Positions 1 through 11,161 of a stretch of DNA of 64,000 nt are shown in pieces. Source of the stretch: Lunularia cruciata (lineage: Eukaryota; Streptophyta; Marchantiopsida; Lunulariales; Lunulariaceae); contig OX419756.1 in NCBI GenBank assembly GCA_948567375.1, positions 29,216,333 through 29,280,332 on the forward strand, given 5' to 3'. The notes under the pieces were generated by a model. The model was not told the origin of the DNA, searched no databases, and saw only the letters and a program-made list of their open reading frames with translations. The stretch's first letter is position 1. Each line of letters begins with the position of its first letter. A program made the position numbers and the translations under genes.

Positions 1-681
1 CTATTGACCAGGCTGCTCTTGCAATACATTGCACATTTTTTTTATATTGAGGCATGGAGAAATGCCCCAAGGATCTTCCTCATGAGTTTGAGAGTAAACA
101 CATGTTTCTTATCAAGTGCAAAGGACTAAGTTCAAACAACTACAAAGTAATGCAAAGAAGCAAAGACTAAATTCAAACAACTACAAAGGGTTGTGTAGAA
201 CTATGGACTAAATTTAAAACAAATACAAAGATCTAGGATTACTTGCTTGCTCTTTGGGTTTGAGACTGAATTCTCTTAGCACAAAGTGAGATTGTCACTT
301 TCTACACATGCAAGCCATACGGTGTAGACCAATGGTCCTCAATGGAAATTCTTTATCTAGGTGATGGCACATTCAAATTGATGTATGATCTACAGGCCCA
401 AAGGACCTTTGTACTTTGGTTCTTTGCCTTTGACCACTCTTTGCATTTGATATCTTTGGGATTCTTCCTTTGGAATGCATTTTTCTTTGTACATGTTCCC
501 TTCATACCCTTGCATGTACATACACAAATCCAAAGAGAATTTAAATAGGAGGTTTCATTTCTTGAATTATTCTGTCATATCCTTGTGGCAAAGAGAGAAA
601 ACAACATGTGCTCATAGATGTGTGTTCAACATGTGGTACACACATTTTTGCAGGTGTACAATATTAGTAAGTTCAACACAA

Positions 682-752
682 TTTTAGTAAGTCCAACATG
701 TGGTACACACATTTTTGCAAAATGTGTGTACCACATGTTGAACTTACTAAAA
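682..752. repeat. Near-perfect palindrome, 34-bp arms
   Basis: The arms at 682-715 and 719-752 are reverse complements with one mismatch (around 692) and a 3-bp spacer (TGC). A further direct copy of most of the arm lies just upstream at about 630-656 (CAACATGTGGTACACACA), and another piece (TAGTAAGTTCAACA) at 665-678. The block therefore has both direct and inverted copies of one unit. A transcript across it would form a stable hairpin. No target-site duplication is evident. Confidence 0.85.
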
Positions 753-1718
753 ACAACTCAAAGCACAACTAAAATAATATTGTACACCTTCAAATTTTCT
801 TTCATCCTTAAAGCTTTAGTGTAGGGAGGTTTTTCTTGTTTACATAGTCATTAGTCCCTTGCTTGAACTTCAACATACCAGATATACCAAATAAGGGTGG
901 ATATCCTGTTGACCATGCCAGATTGACTAATATATTACCTACTTATATAAAATGATATCAAAGTTTTGAAGTTATATATGTAACTAGTTTATCATCTATA
1001 ATATTTGAATCTTTTGTATCTAAATCTTTAGGACCTATTCCTTTCTCCGAGGAGTGGTCAATTTTTATTCTTATGTCTACTTATCTTTTGTATAAAACAG
1101 TCAAAACTCAATATGAAACCTCAAATGCATACATTATGTACCATACCAGTTTTGTAGTAAGAGTTGATGGTCGTCTCGTGACGAGAATCATGCTTTGCAT
1201 AGACTTCATTCCACCAAAGGAAATCACTACTCTAGAGTTTCATATTAGTATCGTCAAATCAGGAAACCTTGCAAATCTTCATAAGTGCAAAGTAACTAGA
1301 ATTTCATGCACTGGATGCCTAAACCATTTAATCAAAATAATTATCAAAGGATACTTCGGAAGTATTTTTATGCATTTCAAAAGGAAAAACTACATTAACA
1401 AATTGATAGATAATAATCATCTGCTGATTTACGTGATCCAATATTTTGTCACGTCATCGATTGAGACATATTGAAACAAATGAGAATCTAAACTCGATAC
1501 GCTATGTTACCATGTTTCTGATATGTCTCACCAAGAGAAAGGCCAAGCCAGATAGTATATCTGAATACAGGAGAAGAAGGAAATACAAGGCGCACAAAAG
1601 TACATCACAAAAGTATGAACGACCATAAACCTAGGGAAGAAAGGCAAAGTCCCACGCCACAGAATATCAAAGTAACCAACAAGGAACAACCACAATAATG
1701 TACTGACAAAATGTAGAC

Positions 1719-1809
1719 GGCGACCGAGTAGAAGAAACGAAGGATGGGAAGACCCCATCAAGGCGTACAAGGGAGAGACAAAATAGGTAAAATGGGGCTA
1801 AGCCCCAAT
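1719..1809 (+). repeat. Short dispersed repeat, copy A
   Basis: Copy of a roughly 90-bp family found at least seven times in the window. Read on this strand it opens with GGCGACCGNGTAG, contains GAAGGATGGGAAGACCCCAT and CGTACAAGGGAGAGACAAAA, and closes on the palindrome GGGGCTAAGCCCCA. Copy A has GAGTAGAAG where most copies have GCGTAGGAA. No clear target duplication flanks it. The family could be a very small SINE-like or MITE-like element, or the conserved end of a larger element. Confidence 0.85.
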
Positions 1810-2667
1810 AGAGTCTATATTGATAAAATATATAATAAGAATTCTCAACTCTCATGGTATATTTGGTAGACGAGATAGAATTATCATAGATGTCACGGAT
1901 ATTTTATAATCAAAAGAGATGAGCAAAACAGTCTATTGTTAAACAATTCAACCCGTGTTCAAATGACCTACCCCAAGATTACGCCCTGTTCACAAGCCCT
2001 ATTCGCAGGTATTATTAAAATAAGATACATTTTCAACTGATTGCCTATGGTGTATAATCATGCGTGGATCATTTAGACAAACGGGTGGGTCAATTTAACA
2101 ATACCCTTGTTAAATTGTATAATAAAGGTTTCTAAGAATACATCTGATAAATAAGAAAGTTTTCTAAATGTTATAGATTATGACTCTTTTGTTACTCTAA
2201 GTTTATAGAAATTTAATGCCTAAGAGTAATGTAAAATGACTCAGACTTTCTATGAAGTGAGTAATACGATAAGCAAAACAGTCATAATTACTCTTGTTTG
2301 CAAAGGTCTTTGTACTGCCTCTGGAAATTAACCATCAAAATGACAATAAAACTACCTAAAGAATTGATCTTATCCAAGCAAATTAAATATTTAGAAAAAA
2401 AATTATAATTTTTTTTGAATGTATCAAATTTTTTTTCTAAGGCACGACTATACAATTATAGTAGTTACATAAGGATCGAAAGAATGATGAATGGAAAGGA
2501 GGTAGGAACCATTTTTACCTAGCAACATTTGTGGTCGAATTCTCTGAGACATTGATCACAATCCGACGGTGTTGGACTTTGATCCAAAAGACTTGCTCAG
2601 AATGCAAGATACAAAACTAGGGGTTTGAATTCTCTATTGCAATGGTTGAATTTATAATTTTAAATTA

Positions 2668-3026
2668 GGGGAAATTTACTCAAATACCCCAAACAAAAGT
2701 GCAAAAGTACCCCTCACAAACAATTAATTACAAAAATACCCCTCTGGTTAATTCGGGGCCAGGGGTGGGGAAGCCAGGTCGAGCTTCAACGTTTTGGGCA
2801 TCCTGACATACGTGTCTGGACCAAACGAGGCTGCAGCAGCAGTGCTTGCTAAGTTCATCAATGCTGAGGAAACGAAATATCAGGTCTTAGTGGAGAAACT
2901 AGAACCAGGTCGAAGTTAGGAAATTTAGACCCGGCCCGGCCCCACCCCTGGCATCGAACCCCCTGTATTTTTGCGATTAACAGTTTTACAATCTTACAAT
3001 TTGTGGGGTATTTATATAAATTTCCC
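2668..3026. mobile_element. TIR element of about 360 bp with possible captured coding fragment
   Basis: The ends are imperfect inverted repeats: GGGGAAATTTACTCAAATAC at 2668-2687 pairs with GTATTTATATAAATTTCCC near 3008-3026. The inverted similarity continues inward on both sides (CAAAAATACMCC, then GCCAGGGGTGGGG) for about 100 bp. Between the arms, about 2784-2919, lies a 46-codon open stretch on the plus strand ending in TAG, with higher GC and a codon pattern unlike the surroundings. Long TIRs around a host-like fragment resemble Pack-MULE elements. The source of the fragment is not recognised and the target duplication is unclear (TTTAAA occurs near both ends). Confidence 0.6.
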
Positions 3027-3329
3027 TTTAAAATATTTGATTTTAAGTTCTGCTGAGTTTCACATTATCATCCATACAAGAATTGATTAAAAATGATAAA
3101 TTATTTTTATAAAGATAGATAAATAAATCTTGTGATTGATATGGAAAGCTCAAAATCTTGTGAAATTTCAAGGCTAAATTATTCTATTTCATATTATGAC
3201 AGTACACAAAATATTCCAAACAAGGTAACTAGAAGTTAACGAGGTATTATGCTAAATAGCATCTAGTATGATCTAGTACTAAACATCCATTATCTTTATT
3301 ACAGAACATTAACCAAGTTTATTAGAGAG

Positions 3330-3420
3330 AAGGCAACCGCGTAGGAAAAACGAAGGATGGGAAGACCCCATCAAGCCGTACAAGAGAGAGACACAAAAGG
3401 TAACATGGGGCTAAGCCCCA
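3330..3420 (+). repeat. Short dispersed repeat, copy B
   Basis: Close to the family consensus: AAGGCAACCGCGTAGG at the start and GGGGCTAAGCCCCA at the end. AGTTTATTA occurs a few bases outside each end (about 3317 and 3427). This is a candidate target duplication and would make the inserted unit about 100 bp. Confidence 0.9.
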
Positions 3421-6400
3421 ATAGGGAGTTTATTATATAATACGGGGTTTCAATTCTAGTTAATGAGGATTTGTAATTGTACCAATATTCCATAATTTGA
3501 AAGTCTGTCAGTTTTGATTACACGCAAAGACATCAGATTCTTGAATATTCCACACAAAGATTTATATTCGATCTACTCAATTCTGACTACAACTTGATTA
3601 TACAAAATTACAGTCACTGAAACTTTGGATAAATGCGATTGACAACTGGAATTTCAGGCGGAGGTGAAGAAAGCAGTTGAACGTGATTGCTCTCTATCAA
3701 ACTAAAGACTTGAATATTGAGGTTATATTAGTCCGGTTGATGAATCACCATGAACTTTGCTACTTTAGCATGATATTCCATCAACTTAAGAGATACGATA
3801 GTATTCGGAAGACCTAAACAGGAAAATTACTGTACCTTTATAAATTTTAAAGCGTATCTTTGTTTAACGAGATGATGGGTTGAATTAACCCGTTCGTGCG
3901 TTTAGACAAGCTATTAATATGAAGAATGTTCGTGTATTTCAATTCTAGACGAGATTGAACAACCAAGTAGAATCATAATCATTTTTAACTATTTGGAATA
4001 TTTAACTCTTTTAATTACTGTTTAGAATATAGAATTACTGTAATGTAAGGATTGAACAATACTCCTCATCTCCCAACATTTGCAAATACAATACACCAGC
4101 ACGTAATACTCATCGCTAGTTTACAGTCTTGGTTGAGAGCTTCAAATACTCAATCCTAGGATGTCTTATATTCATATTCTAAAACTAGGAGAGCGATCAT
4201 TAATTATATCTTGGTGGGGTTCTTCGTTTTGTGATACTATGCTGGGACGAAGTTTAGTCAATCCATGGTTGAAAAGTCTTTTGAGAAACATAACATCCCT
4301 AACTCGGTTCCAAGAGACATGACTTTCTTTGGTCCTGTCTGTCTTCGTTTTCTTCTTCATCTACCTCAGATGGTTGTAAAGTCTACATCTTCCATGTGAT
4401 TCTTCAGCGATTTAATTGTTTATGCGACTTTACCGAGCTTTACAACCCTTAATCCCTTAACTGATACAAATAGCAGAATACTGGAGAGAAAGAGAAGTTT
4501 AGAAAGCTAAATAATTTTTAGGTTCTGCTCAAAAACCCTAAATCAAATTCATGAAATTTAAACTACTCAAGGGTATTCAAGATTTGTGAAATCTTTTAAC
4601 CACGTTCCATGATTCAAGATTCTGAATGACTTGAAAATAGACAAAAATCCATAAGTTTTAATTCAATTTTTTGGCATCCTCATTAAGATAGAGTCAAATC
4701 TAAATATCATTGCTGCAATGCAATGAAGTTTATCTCGATCATTGGGTTGATACTCAAATTCAGATTAACAAAGAATAATTTGAAATCTTGCAGGTATATC
4801 CATTTTGACTGAACAAAAATCCATTGGTAGGCTCCTTAAAAGAAAAAAGAAAAAAACCATTATCAATCATTAAATATAACACACGAACTGAATATTTTGT
4901 ACAATCTTTAAGTTAGATAGATCCAATTGAAAAGGTTTTTAAAGCAAAGTCACTTGATCTCATACCAATCCAGCATCTTAACCGCTGTAATAATGAACAG
5001 GGGATGCTACTCCAAAGAATAAAAGAAATAAGCTATCAGAGTATTTTTACATTCTATCCTCTATATTTTTTTTTTCTTGGTCCTGATTATATATATATAT
5101 ATATAGTTCGAACCAATCAGGACGAAAAGACGGAAACGAAGATCCGAAAATCAGCAAAAATTGTGCCAGTCACCAACTCTATGCTTTTCACTTTTTTATA
5201 ATTTGTATAACGTGTCGAGAGTATATTCTATTGTATTGCCGTGGAGATAACTGGCTATAGCCGTCCAAGGAGTATCTGCATGGTAGGAGTGGTGATGGCA
5301 GCTCCACCGGCGGGTAGCACGAGCAGCATACATTGCTTGTGACAAAAGTCCTCTAGAGGACGAGTAGAAGGGTCTTAAAAATGTGATGGGTATCCTACTA
5401 TAGCTCTATGTATATGAAGACACAATGTTAAAGTGTATGGTAGGGTGATTGAGACAACTTTCTGAAGTATGAAGTGAATGTGATTGGCAAAATAACCGTA
5501 GCCACTCTCCCTTTGTAACTTTATAACGATTATCGTATTGCTTCTCAAAGAAGATTATCACAGTGAGGACTTAGATACACAAAAATTTCCGAGCCAACTG
5601 TACAAACACATTAGAGTGTAGCCATGGCAAGCAACGGTAAACCTTGCCCTGAATGGTTATAATGGTTGTTGCTTTTGTTTGTGCAAAGGAGGATGCTCGT
5701 AAGGGGTTCATGACCACCACAGTAGAATACCTTATCCATATGTGATAGTCTTTACTCTCACTAGTCCAGGAGGCGGACTAGATAAATTTAACCATTGCTC
5801 AACTTAAGCCTGAGATCATATGGACTTTATAATTTATATCATGTTTTCAATGCATTTTAGATTCTAGTGAGCTCTCCATCCAAAGCATATTGTACCATAT
5901 GTATATCTTACTCTGTAATATAGAATCTTAGTTGTATCAAGTACAAGAACATTAGTAAGGATGTTGGGAAAAATATGAGTGGGCATCCGTTAGAAGTTAT
6001 ATCAAGTACAAGAGTATAAGTAAGGAAGTCGGGAAGAATACGAGTGTGCATCACTCATATTCAGTTCACTAAGATACATTTATAAATTTTTTCTAGAATT
6101 TAAAAATAAAAACTCTATAAGAAAAAAAAAGTACATGCAATATAACACGGGCCAAACAAAGATAAGATTGAAAAATATACATCCATAGTTTAATATCGTA
6201 AAAATACTAGACCTGGTAATAAACCCTACTATAAGAATTTATATGCTAACAAGAGTCGCCAAGCCGATGCTCTTAAAAGAGCATGTGCCCCTTTAACCTC
6301 ATAAACTGTGAGATCCAAATCTTTCTAAAATTATTAAAAAAAACCTATCCATACCTTACACCATTATTTTCAGAGTATTACGTAATCTAAATAAAGTGAA

Positions 6401-7232
6401 AAAATTATAACATATAATATTATAAGATAGTGTAAATAAAATAGAAGAATGTTATGGTTTATTATTTATATTGTAAAAATAGGAATGAAAATGAACAATA
6501 CAACGAAATCGTTCTTTCTTGACCCTCTCCACTGCATTCACTTTTCTTGGCAGCCATCACCGCATTTGAAACTCTGTTGATTAGGGGCCTTATCAACAAG
6601 ACTATAGATTAAGAGTCTTACCAATATGTTTGGTTCTAATGCTATAATCAAGCGTCTAACCATATCTATTGATCACAACAATGCAACCTCACAACACACC
6701 TGACGAATAAAAGGTTCAGGGTGGGTTTGGAGTCTGGCCACCGCGAACTTGTGGAGGCATCCTGCCCGTCAAATATCCTCTCATAATAACATCCATCGAT
6801 AGTACTGCATGGTTTTGCAAGGCACTGGAAGTATCAGAACACGTCAATCTCGAGTCATTGCACAAGATCGAAAAGCAGATAAACATCTGATGTTAATTCA
6901 TCTAAGGTCTACTAGATTTCCTATTCGTGAACTCAATCTGCTTGGGTAGAAACTTGTACCACAAGTTGTGTTGGATGGTCCTTGTCAAAGCTTGAGTGAT
7001 CTAAGGAGCTCTAGCACAACCTCTTTTCACCAGCACGAGGGTTGCCTTCGTGGACTTCCTTGTGCATGGATGATGGCAACATAATATTATAAGCCGAGCA
7101 CTGGCCTCTGATGTCACAAATATTCTGAACTCCGCGACAACAGAAGCGATCAGAATACACGGGCCTCGGAGAATTTGATTGCGTTGAGGAATTCGGCATA
7201 CACTCGTAACCGGAACATGAAACTGCTGCTAG
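3421..7232. other. AT-rich intergenic stretch upstream of the MBL gene
   Basis: No supported gene. It holds a short AT microsatellite (5088-5105) and a diverged tandem duplication (5936-6065). The part nearest the gene, from about 6700, is less AT-rich and probably includes its promoter region. Short open frames on both strands have no recognisable domains. Confidence 0.5.
5936..6065. repeat. Diverged tandem duplication, period about 65 bp
   Basis: Two adjacent copies begin at 5936 and 6001 with ATCAAGTACAAGA and share TAAG(G)AAG/ATG, GGGAA and GAGTG(G)GCATC blocks. The copies differ at several positions, so the duplication is not recent. Confidence 0.7.
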
Positions 7233-7241
7233 TATATATAG
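7233..7241 (+). promoter_or_regulatory. Candidate TATA box of the MBL gene
   Basis: TATATATAG lies about 115 bp upstream of the ATG at 7351, which would place transcription start near 7265 and give an 80-90 base leader. A TTGACG motif follows at about 7245. Transcript 5' ends are needed to confirm it. Confidence 0.45.
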
Positions 7242-7350
7242 CATTTGACGACGCTGGTGGTGAAATTGTCGAGATAGGTGCTGAGATCAGTCGAAGGAAG
7301 GGATTTTTAAAGTAGGAAGAACGACATTTGGTCAGAGCATTTTCAGAGAG

Positions 7351-10300
7351 ATGGACTGCGGAGTGTTAGATTGCTCTGGGAAAGCGCTTGGGGGACTTGG
7401 GAATGCAGCTCTGGAAGCGAGGGAGCTCGCTACAGCACAAACTGTACAGCAAGTGAAGTTGAGGAGAAATCTTCAAGTGCGGGCTGTTGGTACGGCATCT
7501 TCCCCTGCTGTTGGTGGGAAGCTTGCTCGCCGAGAGGGGAATGTGGACGGGGAATTCTATGTCGGTAAGTTTTAACTCAAAGTCCCACAATGAGTTTTCA
7601 GCAGGTCTGTTCAGCTGAAAAAGTTGCTTTGGCTCATTCTTCCAGTTCTCAGTGGAAGAACATAACTTGAAGTAGCTGCCTTCTCTTTACCTTAATCTGC
7701 AATTGCTAGGTGGAAGTATCTGCCAAATGATCCTCAATTTATATTCCCCATCGTATGGTATCAGCATGTCTTTGAATTTCGAGTCTTACAGTAATCTCAC
7801 CGTTCGTTGTGAGATTACTGTAATGTGAGAAATGACTGAGAAAATTCCATTTTCTCGCAGGCATTGCTTCTTTCCACTCGCTTTGAGTATTTGTTCTACG
7901 AAAGCTGTTCGTCTGTTGGCTCAGATCGGACCTGCATAGACTGTGATACTTGTCGATGGATGGCACCGGTGAGTAACAGTTGTGCACTTCCAAAACCATC
8001 AGGAGTGTAGTTCCATAATATGCTAAAATCACTCTATTTTCCATGTTGTTAGTTGGGGCGTCTGAAGTTGGTCTAGATATCTAGATCGAGGCCGAGATGT
8101 GCATGCCACTAAAATTCCCTTGCATGATTACAGGAAGTATTTACCCGAGGTGGAGACGGATCCATTGTGCACGAGCAACCCACTACACCAGAGGATAGAG
8201 TGAGGGCTTTGCAGGTCTGACACATACACGGAAGAAGAGCACATTCCTCTACGGGGCTCTTTACAGCCGTAGTAATTTCTTCAAAGTTTGTCGTATAATC
8301 TTAGTGCCAGTGTGGATTCCGTCCTTCCCGCTACAGCGTTCTTTTACATAGTCAGAGATGATTGCATGGCTAGCAGCGATGCCAATCTCTACGCCTCAAG
8401 TTCTACGTCTTTTATTGATACATCTGCTAATTTGACACTAACATCGGGTGTGATGGCTGTTACTCAGGCTCTCATATCTTGCCCTACAGGTTCCATTCAC
8501 ACGGTAACTCCTTCGAAGGATATTATTCAAGTTCAAGAAACATTTCCTCTCCCTATCGCAGACAATTTGCCGGTGAGCAACTCAAACATAAAATCAAATA
8601 TTTTCACATTTAGATTGCTTCTAGTTTGAACAATATACGAATGTTGAGAGCCATCATGAAAGACTTGACTTCACAACTTGCTCATGTACCATGGGGTGAT
8701 AGAGGTTAATTCTTCATCTATTGCTTAAATTTCTGTTTCCTTGTCCCAGGGCATCTATCATTGTGGATTTCACTCTGAGGCATCATATGGTGCGGCAAGT
8801 TACCTCATATCCCGACCAAATGGTAACATACTTGTTGACTGGTATGTAGCTTCCTATAACTTTGCCTACCCTCCAAGCAACATTCCCATCAGTATGTCTT
8901 TGGCAGCAGTGAAATAGTGCGCTATAGACTAAGTTTCAGGCTAGGCGTTGGTTGTTCTTTAACTCATCTCTATTGTTAAGATTCTATACAACTTGACAGT
9001 GATGAGGGAAAGATATATTCTTTACTTGGTATGTACGGCTCGAAATCCAAGCACCTTACCAACTCAGTTGGAACTGCAGTCCTCGTTTTAATGAGCGGCT
9101 AGCAAAGCGCATCGAACAGTTGGGGGGTGTGAAATACATGTTCCTTACCCACAGGTGAGTGGCAGTCTTCTGCATCTGTTGATTATATATGTGAATCCTT
9201 CAGAGTCTAGTTCCGCTCTCGCACTACTTTCCCGGCTTCCCTGTCATCTTATATATTATCGGATATGTCGCGATATTAACCGTGCAGGAGGTCCAAAAGC
9301 CACAAAAGATATGGAATTCGATTCCTTAAGTTGACGAACCATCTGTATGACCATAACTATCATTCACATTAGACTTTGTATGTCCATCAACATGAACTAG
9401 AATTGTATGAGTAATCCATGAACTGGTGCAGTTCATGGACTGGTGATCTTCATCCCCGGTTAGCTTTATAAGGCTTGAAGGAGTATCTTTCTCGTCTGAA
9501 AGTAATCGTTTGTCCAAGTTGAGGAAACTACATAATAATATCTAGAGAATTCTGTTCTTCCCAAAATTTATGCCCAGCTGAGAACACTAAACTGGAAACT
9601 TCATAAATCGTTGATATAGGGATGATGTAGCAGACCACAAAAAATGGCATAAGCGGTTCAAATGCGAACGTATTCTACATTCAGAGGAGGTAAGAAATTT
9701 TGCTCGAAAGTGATGATGCCTACCAAATATTCCAACTTGGCGAGTTGAAGAAACGCTCAACTCAGCATGATCAAGTCATTTTCTCATTCATTGTAGTCGT
9801 TGGAAAGTAAAGTAAGACAAGTTAAGACTAAAGACAAGTTTCATCACTTACTGGTTCCGTTGGATGATTCATTGATATATATTTTATGTGGTGTTCTTGT
9901 ATGGATGCTTCATTATATCCTGAGTACTTTTGAATTGTTTCTCTTATTCAAAACTAAGGTAGTCTGAATTAGGTAGACTTTGGCTTCATCAATCTGACGC
10001 GGGTCAATCAATGTTCCAGGATTGCAATATGTCATGATCAATATGATGTGGGAGTTTGGTATGAGATATATCTGACCTATCGACGTTGCCAACTTCTGCA
10101 TCACAGGTGAATGCGGGCACAGCAGATGTAGAGATAAAACTTGAAGGCGAAGGACCCTGGAGTTTTGCACCTGATGTTGAACTCATCTTTACTCCTGGTC
10201 ATACGCAGGTACTTCTGCCAATATTTTCCTGTGTCAGGTAGATGTGATTCATCTGTAATCAGTCCAGTCGTGATGTGGCCCAACTTGCTCATCTATAATG

Positions 10301-11161
10301 CTCAAGTTGGGTTGATTTATCTCGAAAAGATTTGTCTATATTGATTTCAAACCAACTCAAGGCTCACATGGTCTTGTTCCCAGGCCCACGTGTGCCTCCT
10401 TCTCAAGGATAGACAGGTGCTCTTCACAGGAGATCATATTTGTGCATCCCAGACAACCGGTGAAATCTTCCTAGACCACGTACATAATTGGTTCGATGGT
10501 AAGTGCAGATTTTTCTTTCCGCGCCAATCCAAGTGAATGAATTACGACGTAGCAGTACTCTTGTTTTGTGAAGATGTCTCTCCGAGCTTTTAAACTGTCG
10601 AAACAGTTTAGTAATCTTCCTTTCATTCTTTGTTTTACAGCACAATCAGAAATACTTTGACCATCATCTGTAGAGGTTTGAAGCTTGGTCAGAATCCGTA
10701 TCGGAGTTTATATTATCACACACTCCCACGTAGCATCCTCACGTCTAACCTCCAATTTTCACCCTACCACCCTATAGGATCGATCATTGCTTGCTTTTCT
10801 AGCATTCCGACACAGTTGCACAACGTCGTGGCATGTAATGAGGCATGTAATCCACTCACAAGTGATCCAGTTTTACCTTGCAGCATCAAAGCAAACCGAC
10901 AGCATAGAGGCTCTTATTCCGAAAGACTTCATCTGGCTGTTGCCTGGTAACGAGTCGGGTTTTCGTAAATACCGAGAGTACCTTTGGGTTTTGCCTGTAG
11001 CAGATTTTCTAGCTCAAAACTGCAGAATATGGAAGGATGACTGACGCACCTAATTGCAAATGTTTGCAGGACATGGACGACGATTCAAATTCGAGAGCTT
11101 AGAACACAAACATTCTGCTTTCGAGGAGCTCGTAGCGTACGAGAGGGCCAGGTACACCTGA
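7351..11161 (+). CDS. Ferredoxin-like segment plus metallo-beta-lactamase fold protein, 11 exons
   Basis: Eleven exons join in frame to 350 residues: 7351-7564, 7925-7968, 8134-8214, 8468-8572, 8750-8841, 9080-9154, 9620-9689, 10107-10208, 10384-10498, 10884-10946, 11070-11161. All introns are GT-AG. Residues 1-70 lack a fold motif and could be an organelle transit peptide. A ferredoxin-like segment follows, with C75-x2-C78-x2-C81 and a distant C118-P. The hydrolase domain has T202-HRDD-x-AD-H210, PGH259T, GD278H and PGH322G, matching the metal-ligand motifs of the metallo-beta-lactamase fold. Plants and some bacteria carry proteins of this layout; their substrate is not established. The Cys pattern suggests an Fe-S cluster, so a redox-linked chloroplast role is possible but inferred. 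The reading frame shows no damage. A short 5' extension cannot be excluded. Confidence 0.9.
7786..7823. repeat. Perfect intronic hairpin, 15-bp arms (MBL intron 1)
   Basis: TTACAGTAATCTCAC at 7786-7800 pairs perfectly with GTGAGATTACTGTAA at 7809-7823 across an 8-base loop. It lies inside intron 1 of the ferredoxin/MBL gene. Confidence 0.8.
9415..9439. repeat. Intronic hairpin, 10-bp arms (MBL intron 6)
   Basis: TCCATGAACT (9415-9424) and AGTTCATGGA (9430-9439) are perfect inverted repeats with a 5-base loop, inside intron 6 of the MBL gene. It is short enough to be chance. Confidence 0.5.

Larger units (their letters stand above)
1..2667. other. AT-rich intergenic stretch
   Basis: I see no gene here. 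Open frames are short, lack recognisable motifs and overlap on both strands. The only structures are the palindrome at 682-752 and the short dispersed repeat at 1719-1809, listed separately. The rest is AT-rich sequence with homopolymer runs, typical of plant intergenic DNA. Confidence 0.6.

Noticed and set aside
2940..2975. Pol III B-box-like GGTTCGATGCC on the minus strand
   Set aside because: It lies within the inverted arm of the TIR element and has no matching A box or cloverleaf.
3330..3420. Helitron ends as an explanation of the short repeat
   Set aside because: The terminal hairpin is Helitron-like, but there is no CTRR end after it, no TC start and no consistent A/T insertion site.
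10641..10680. Possible extra exon of the MBL gene after TTTTACAG at about 10640
   Set aside because: The frame meets a stop within seven codons, and joining 10498 directly to 10884 gives a continuous family-like sequence (NWFDASKQTDSIEAL).
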